The translations under genes were made by a program, and so were the position numbers. Source: an uncultured Lysobacteraceae bacterium (lineage in GTDB: Bacteria; Pseudomonadota; Gammaproteobacteria; Xanthomonadales; Xanthomonadaceae). Taken from it: a stretch of 15,616 bases of DNA. The notes beneath the pieces were generated by a model. That model searched no databases and was not told where the DNA came from. It saw nothing but the letters and a program-made list of their open reading frames with translations. Each line of letters begins with the position of its first letter. The first letter of the stretch is position 1. Of this stretch, positions 11,407 to 15,616 are shown piece by piece. The stretch spans positions 1-15,616 of the forward strand of contig CAMLLG010000082.1 in the NCBI GenBank assembly GCA_946480825.1, written 5' to 3'.

Positions 11407-12828
11407 TCAGGCGAAGCGGGCTTTCAACATCGCATAGCAACTGCGCAGGGCCTGCGCTTCGCCGCCTGCGGGGCGACCCGGCCGGTCGCTGTCGTTCCAG
11501 CTGTAGACGTCGAGATGCGCCCACGGCTGATGCGCCGGCACGAAGCGTTCGAGATACAGCGCCGCGGTGACGCAGCCGGCCATCGGGGTGCTGCTGCCGT
11601 TGGCGATGTCGGCGATGCCGCTGTTGAGATAGCGCAGATACGACCGGTGCAGCGGCATCCGCCACAGCGGGTCGTGGTGCGCGTCGCCGGCGGACAGCCA
11701 GTCGTTCGCGAGCCCATCGTCGTTGCTGAAGAGCGCCGGCAGATCCGGGCCCAGCGCGACGCGCGCGGCGCCGGTCAGCGTGGCGAAGTCGAGGATGATG
11801 GCCGGCGCCTGTTCGCCGGCGTAGGTCAGCGCATCGCACAGGATCACGCGGCCTTCGGCATCGGTGTTGTCGATCTCCACGCTGAGGCCCTTGCGCGTGG
11901 CCACCACTTCGCCTGGGCGATACGCGTTCGGACCGATCGCGTTCTCCACCGCCGGCACCAGCAGCGTGAACCGCACCGGCAGTTTGCGCGTCATGATCAG
12001 TTCGGCCAGCGCGATCGCGTGCGCGGCGCCGCCCATGTCCTTCTTCATGTTGCGCATGCCGGCCGCGGCCTTGATGTCGAGGCCGCCGGTGTCGAAGCAC
12101 ACGCCCTTGCCGACGATGACGATGTGCGGCCGCGTCCGGCCTTCGTCGGTGTTGCCGCCCCAGTGCATCACGATCAACCGCGGCGCGCGGTGCGAGGCGC
12201 GGCCGACGGCGTGGATCGCGGGGAAGTTGTGGGTCAACAGTTCGTCGCCGGTCAGCACGTCGAGATCGGCGCCGTGGGTCTTCGCGATCTCGCGCGCGAC
12301 CGCTTCGAGTTCGTCCGGACCCATGTGCTCGGTCGGGGTGTTGATCAGATCGCGCACGCGCACGCAGGCGGCGATCTGCGCGGCGATGTCGTCGTCGACA
12401 TCGGCCACCAGCCGTGCCGGCGCGCGCGCCGCGTCGCGATAGCGGGTGAAGCGATAACTGGCGAGGCCCCAGCCCAGATGCAGCACGTGCCGCGCGCCGT
12501 CGTCGAGCAGACCGTCGTCGTCGACGAGGCGCCAGTCGCCCGCGGGCAGCGCGGCGGGCGCGTGCGCGTAGGCGAAGGGGTCGTGCGGATCGCCGACGCC
12601 CAGTACCGCACCGGCGAGGCCGTCGCCGCCGGGCAACAGCGCGTGGGTGCCGGCCGCGCCGGTGAAGCCCTGCGCCTGCAGCCAGCGCCGGGTGGATTCG
12701 GAATGCGCGGCGACCCATGCCGGAAACTGCGCGGCGGTCACCACCGACAGCGCATGGGGCGGATTTGCATGAGAGTCGTCCGCATGCGAAGCATCGGCAG
12801 TGGCGACCAGTCCGGGCAGTGCGGTCAT
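11407..12828 (-). CDS. M17 family leucyl aminopeptidase
   Basis: A 473-residue cytosolic metallo-aminopeptidase that removes N-terminal residues from peptides. All M17 metal ligands and catalytic residues are present with E. coli PepA spacing: Lys241 (VGKGVCFD), Asp246, Lys253 (LDIK), Asp264 (MKKDMGGAA), and Asp323, Glu325 and Arg327 in the family signature NTDAEGR. Two zinc or manganese ions and a hexamer are expected from the family. The N-terminal domain (1-160) is divergent from PepA and closer to shorter PepB-like members, so I give no symbol. The start at 12828 is chosen because its ATG overlaps the stop of the HAD gene (ATGA). The frame is open far upstream, antisense-free but inside the HAD gene. 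The esterase gene follows at 21 bp. Confidence 0.93.
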   Translation of the reverse strand: MTALPGLVATADASHADDSHANPPHALSVVTAAQFPAWVAAHSESTRRWLQAQGFTGAAGTHALLPGGDGLAGAVLGVGDPHDPFAYAHAPAALPAGDWRLVDDDGLLDDGARHVLHLGWGLASYRFTRYRDAARAPARLVADVDDDIAAQIAACVRVRDLINTPTEHMGPDELEAVAREIAKTHGADLDVLTGDELLTHNFPAIHAVGRASHRAPRLIVMHWGGNTDEGRTRPHIVIVGKGVCFDTGGLDIKAAAGMRNMKKDMGGAAHAIALAELIMTRKLPVRFTLLVPAVENAIGPNAYRPGEVVATRKGLSVEIDNTDAEGRVILCDALTYAGEQAPAIILDFATLTGAARVALGPDLPALFSNDDGLANDWLSAGDAHHDPLWRMPLHRSYLRYLNSGIADIANGSSTPMAGCVTAALYLERFVPAHQPWAHLDVYSWNDSDRPGRPAGGEAQALRSCYAMLKARFA

Positions 12829-13586
12829 GGCGTGATCTCGGCGGCGGATATGCGGAAAGTGGGGGCGGCGGATGCGGCGTGCATCGCGTCGATGCGGTCG
12901 GCCAGTGCGGCCATGTCCGGCACGATCAGGTCCGGTGCGATCTCGGCGTGCGGCCAGTGCGGATGATGCGCGTGCGCGTCTTCGCGATGCACCCACGCGG
13001 TGCGCAGGCCCGCGCGTGCGGCGCCCAGTACGTCCGCCTCGATGTGGTCGCCGACGTGCAGCACTTCGTCCGGCGCGCAGCCGAGGCGTTCGCACGCGGC
13101 GAGGAAGATGCTGGCCGCGGGCTTGGCGGCGCCGTGTTCGCGCGCGCCGAGCTGGAACACGAAATGGCGGTCGAGGCCGATCGCCGCGAGATCGGCGTTG
13201 CCGTTGCTCAGCGCCGCCACCGGCAGCTTCGCGGCGATCCGCGCCAGCGCGTCGATCGCATCGGGATAGCACTCCACGCGATTGCGTTCGGCGTAGAACA
13301 CGGCGTACGCCGGATCGACCAGCGCCAGGTCTTCGCCGCTTTCGCGGAAGGCGTATTCCAGCGTCAGCCGGCGCAGCTCGCTCATGTCGTGCAGCAGGTG
13401 CGGATGCCCGGCGAAGACCCGCTCGCGCAGCGCGCGCATTTCGGCGATCGGGAAGCGCGCGGCGGTGCGGGGACTGTGGATGCGCAGCCAGTCGTCCAGC
13501 ACCCGCTCGATCCGCGCGCCGATGGGGGCGAACGGCCACAGGGTGTCGTCGAGATCGAGGGTGATGGCGCGGATGCGGAAGTTCAC
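12825..13586 (-). CDS. HAD-superfamily phosphatase, YigB-like
   Basis: A 253-residue subfamily IA HAD hydrolase. Motif I is DLDDTLW with nucleophile Asp11 and acid Asp13. Motif II is Ser127 in ALSNGN, motif III is Lys155 in GAAKPA, and motif IV is GDHIEAD with Asp180 and Asp185. The text HVGDHIEADVLGAARAG and the segment RNRVECYPDA match the E. coli YigB group. YigB dephosphorylates FMN and the riboflavin precursor 5-amino-6-ribitylamino-uracil phosphate; the substrate here is inferred. The start is a GTG at 13586 with no Shine-Dalgarno. A TACACT hexamer at 13599-13594 is 7 nt upstream, so the mRNA may be leaderless. Its TGA overlaps the aminopeptidase ATG by 4 bp, which implies translational coupling. 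Confidence 0.9.
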   Translation of the reverse strand: MNFRIRAITLDLDDTLWPFAPIGARIERVLDDWLRIHSPRTAARFPIAEMRALRERVFAGHPHLLHDMSELRRLTLEYAFRESGEDLALVDPAYAVFYAERNRVECYPDAIDALARIAAKLPVAALSNGNADLAAIGLDRHFVFQLGAREHGAAKPAASIFLAACERLGCAPDEVLHVGDHIEADVLGAARAGLRTAWVHREDAHAHHPHWPHAEIAPDLIVPDMAALADRIDAMHAASAAPTFRISAAEITP

Positions 13587-13593
13587 GGCGACA

Positions 13594-13599
13594 AGTGTA
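13594..13599 (-). promoter_or_regulatory. Possible -10 element placing the HAD gene on a leaderless mRNA
   Basis: On the minus strand TACACT (4 of 6 to TATAAT) ends 7 nt before the GTG start, so transcription would begin at about the start codon. No matching -35 is seen. The absence of a Shine-Dalgarno is consistent with leaderless translation. Confidence 0.3.
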
Positions 13600-13608
13600 G
13601 CGCGGGCG

Positions 13609-13653
13609 GTCGGCCTGCCCGATGCCGGCCTGCCCGGTGTCGGTCTACCCCAT
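13609..13653. repeat. Three tandem 15-bp repeats
   Basis: Three adjacent 15-bp units begin at 13609, 13624 and 13639 (GTCGGCCTGCCCGAT, GCCGGCCTGCCCGGT, GTCGGTCTACCCCAT). They share the pattern GnCGGnCTnCCC. They lie in the 94-bp gap between the AI-2E transporter stop and the HAD gene start. Confidence 0.65.
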
Positions 13654-13680
13654 GGTCGATCGCGCTGCGTGGCCGGGCAT

Positions 13681-14769
13681 TCATTCCAGCAGCCGCGCCC
13701 ATGGTTCCATGCCTTCCAGACGTTCCAGCACCAGCTTCGTGCAGGCCAGCAGCGGCACCGCCAGCAGCAGCCCGATGATGCCCCACAGCCAGCCGAACAC
13801 CATCAGCGCCAACAGCAGCATCAAGGGCGAAAGCGCCATGCGCCGGCCGAGCACGATCGGCGTGATCAACTGGCTTTCCACCGTGTGCAGCAGCAGGTAC
13901 AGGCCCGACGGCAGCAGCGCCTGCAGCGGCGCGTCGAAATGCACGAACCCCATCAACAGCATCGCGGCCATGCCGATCAGCGGGCCGACGTAAGGCGCGT
14001 AATTCAGCAGTGCGGCCAGCGTGCCCCACAGCAGCGCTTCGGGCAGCGGCAGCCCCAACAACGCCAGCGCGCCGGCGAAGACCAGCCCCAGCACGACGTT
14101 GATCACGGTGATGGTGAGCACGTAGCGCGACATCTCGCGCTCGATCGACTGCAGGATGCCGACCGTGAGTTTCTGCTGCTGCCGTCCGGGCAGCAGCGCC
14201 AGCGCCCGTCGCTGCAGGTTTTCGCCGTAGACCATGAAAAACAGGGTCAGCAGCACCACCGCCAGCACCGAGGCGACCATCCGCGGCGTGGCGGTCAGCG
14301 CGCGGTAGGGGTCGTTCACTTCGGTGCGCACCACTTTCACCGCATTGGGGTCTTCGCCGCCGGCGGCACGGGCGATGCTTTCGGCGTTCTTCTTCGCTTC
14401 CTGCACCGGTTTGGCCATCTGCCGCAGCTTCGGCGAGAGTTCGCGCAGTTCGCGCGGCAACTGCCGCACCAGATCGCCGGCCGGTTCCGCCAGCAGATTG
14501 CCGAGCAGGATCGCGCAGGCCAGGCCCGAGGACAGCACCGCCACCGCGCCGATGAAGCGCGGCACGTAGAGCCTCTGCAGCGTGCGCAGGATCGGATTGC
14601 CGATCAGGGCGAAGAACATCCCCAGCAGAATCGGCAGCAGCAGCGCCTGGGTCGCCCACAGCGTGTAACCCACCGCCAGCGTCGCCAGCACCAGCGCGGC
14701 GGTGGAAGACCGCGGGCGCGGCGCGGATGCGGGCGGCGCTTCGTGGGCCGGGTCGGAGGGCGTGGACAT
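13681..14769 (-). CDS. AI-2E family transporter (PF01594-type permease)
   Basis: A 362-residue inner-membrane protein of the AI-2 exporter family. Hydrophobic segments are at about residues 24-42, 43-61, 72-92, 164-182, 216-239, 244-276 and 312-345. A long soluble loop (93-163, charged and helical) follows the third segment. Family hallmarks are NYAPYVGPLIGM at 256-267 and the ESQLITPIVLGRRMALSPL region at 298-316. Family members include TqsA (autoinducer-2 export) and Na+/H+ antiporters, so the substrate cannot be told from sequence. The N-terminal 23 residues are Pro/Ala-rich and cytoplasmic. The start at 14769 has AGGAA 7 nt upstream. It follows the DegQ-type protease by 91 bp, with a hairpin between, so it may be separately transcribed. 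Confidence 0.92.
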   Translation of the reverse strand: MSTPSDPAHEAPPASAPRPRSSTAALVLATLAVGYTLWATQALLLPILLGMFFALIGNPILRTLQRLYVPRFIGAVAVLSSGLACAILLGNLLAEPAGDLVRQLPRELRELSPKLRQMAKPVQEAKKNAESIARAAGGEDPNAVKVVRTEVNDPYRALTATPRMVASVLAVVLLTLFFMVYGENLQRRALALLPGRQQQKLTVGILQSIEREMSRYVLTITVINVVLGLVFAGALALLGLPLPEALLWGTLAALLNYAPYVGPLIGMAAMLLMGFVHFDAPLQALLPSGLYLLLHTVESQLITPIVLGRRMALSPLMLLLALMVFGWLWGIIGLLLAVPLLACTKLVLERLEGMEPWARLLE

Positions 14770-14829
14770 GGCCGGATTCCTGCTGCGGGCGTCGATGCGA
14801 CAGCGTAAGGCCGTCGGCGCCGGGCCGCG

Positions 14830-14854
14830 CGCGCCGTGCGTTCCGCACGGCGCG
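14830..14854 (-). terminator. Hairpin downstream of the DegQ-type protease gene
   Basis: A perfect 11-bp GC-rich stem (14830-14840 with 14844-14854) with a 3-nt TTC loop starts 6 bp after the protease stop codon. No T-run follows on the minus strand, so it is not a classical intrinsic terminator. It may stabilise the 3' end or act with Rho. Confidence 0.5.
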
Positions 14855-14860
14855 TCGCGC

Positions 14861-15616
14861 TTACTGCATCAACAGGTTGCCCTGCTGGCCGTTGCGCCAG
14901 ACCCGCAGCACCAGTTCCGGCGGGCGCTCGGAGAAATTCGCGCGGAAGCCGCCGAGGTCGCCGAAATCGCCGATGCTGCCGGCCAGGACCACGTCGCCCT
15001 TGCGCAGACCGTTGCGGGCCGCGCGGCTGCCGCGGGCCACGTCGTCCACCAGCACGCCGGTGACGTTCTGGCGGCGCAGCGATTCCGGCAGTTCGGCGAA
15101 GGTGGCGCCGGTCAGGCGCGGGTCGAGGCTGGCGCCGGCCACTTCGCGTGGCTGTTCGCGCAGGGTCGCCGCGATCGTCAGCGGCTTGCCGTCGCGGCGC
15201 ACCTCCAGCGAGACCTTGGAGTTCACCGGCTGCAGGCCCTGGAAATTGCGCAGGGCGTCGCTGTTGTCGATGCGCTGGCCGTTGGCCCCGAGGATCACGT
15301 CGCCCTCGCGCAGGCCGGCGGCGGCCGCGGACGAGCCCGGATACACCCGGGTCACCACCGCGCCGCGGGCCTCGCTCAGGCCCAGGCCCTGGGCGATGCG
15401 CGCATCCACGGTCTGGCTGTCGATGCCCAGCGCGCCGCGCCGCACCACGCCGTTGTTCGCCAGCAGTTGTTCCATCACGCTGCGCGCGAGGTCGCTGGGA
15501 ATCGCGAAGCCCAGGCCGATGTTGCCGGCCATGCTGCCGCGCGGGTTGAAACTGGCGGTGTTGATGCCGACCAGCTCGCCGCGCAGGTTGACCAGCGCGC
15601 CGCCGGAATTGCCCGG
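14861..15616 (-). CDS. DegP/DegQ (HtrA) periplasmic serine protease, 3' part
   Basis: The C-terminal 251 residues of an HtrA-type envelope protease that degrades misfolded periplasmic proteins. The 5' end lies beyond the window, so the signal peptide and the catalytic His and Asp are not seen. The first visible residues, PGNSGGALVNLRGELVGINT, contain the catalytic serine in GNSGG. After the end of the protease domain (GNIGLGFAIPSDLA) come two PDZ domains. PDZ1 carries RGALGIDSQ, GAVVTRVYPGSSAAAAGLRE and GDVILGANG. PDZ2 carries GVLVDDVARGSRAARNGLRK, GDVVLAG and ends in a NGQQGNLLMQ tail. Two PDZ domains place it with DegP/DegQ rather than the single-PDZ DegS. The internal ATG at 15532 is not the start. 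It is followed by an 11-bp stem hairpin and then the AI-2E transporter gene. Confidence 0.95.
   Translation of the reverse strand, partial: PGNSGGALVNLRGELVGINTASFNPRGSMAGNIGLGFAIPSDLARSVMEQLLANNGVVRRGALGIDSQTVDARIAQGLGLSEARGAVVTRVYPGSSAAAAGLREGDVILGANGQRIDNSDALRNFQGLQPVNSKVSLEVRRDGKPLTIAATLREQPREVAGASLDPRLTGATFAELPESLRRQNVTGVLVDDVARGSRAARNGLRKGDVVLAGSIGDFGDLGGFRANFSERPPELVLRVWRNGQQGNLLMQ

Noticed and set aside
9646..12966. An 1106-codon plus-strand open frame
   Set aside because: It runs antisense to the fasciclin, esterase and aminopeptidase genes, all of which have intact catalytic or structural motifs. The frame is open only because of high GC content.
12872..14808. Plus-strand open frames opposite the HAD and AI-2E genes
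   Set aside because: They are Gln/His/Arg-rich antisense shadows of genes with clear motifs on the minus strand.

Overview
The window is about 15.6 kb of GC-rich chromosome (my impression is 65-70 % G+C, not computed). It looks like a gammaproteobacterium of the Xanthomonadaceae/Lysobacteraceae. The reasons are gene content (a long tryptophanyl-tRNA synthetase with a C-terminal extension, a DUF3297 protein, a short RtcB), the style of the intergenic repeats (GTAG-headed REP-like hairpins and tandem dyad units) and many starts with weak or no Shine-Dalgarno sequence. The genus cannot be fixed by reading alone. Almost everything is ordinary core or near-core gene content. I see no prophage, IS transposase, CRISPR array, tRNA or rRNA.

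Layout. (1) 1-1653, plus strand: the 3' part of a D-Ala-D-Ala carboxypeptidase (PBP5/6 type), a small charged hypothetical protein and a VOC/glyoxalase-like protein. (2) 1681-3342, minus strand: trpS followed by a 104-residue three-helix membrane protein. (3) 3496-4332, plus strand: an exported protein of unknown function, closed by a strong intrinsic terminator. (4) 4457-5584, minus strand: DUF4031, msrB, then DUF3297. (5) 5707-7563, plus strand: an Atm1-type ABC exporter, facing rtcB (7931-9148, minus strand). The 367-bp convergent gap between them is filled with repeats: a GTAG-ended inverted-repeat element flanked by a 9-bp direct duplication, and two tandem copies of a unit of about 102 bp. 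(6) 9149-9912: a 764-bp gene-poor stretch upstream of rtcB. It holds a possible small transcript on the minus strand (promoter-like hexamers, a 36-codon ORF and two hairpins) and the terminator of the next gene. (7) 9913-12828 and onward, all minus strand: a secreted fasciclin-domain protein, an exported SGNH esterase (TesA type), an M17 aminopeptidase and a YigB-like HAD phosphatase whose stop overlaps the aminopeptidase start. (8) 13681-15616, minus strand: an AI-2E family transporter and the 3' part of a DegP/DegQ serine protease that runs off the window.

Functional themes. Cell-envelope maintenance is represented by the carboxypeptidase, the DegQ-type protease, the exported esterase and the fasciclin protein. 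Repair and stress functions include MsrB (oxidised methionine), RtcB (broken RNA with 2',3'-cyclic phosphate ends) and the Atm1-like exporter (sulfur/glutathione-linked export). Translation is represented by TrpRS. No multi-gene accessory system is evident. The most interesting material is non-coding: the repeat-filled gap at 7602-7921 and the unexplained leader and small-transcript region upstream of rtcB.
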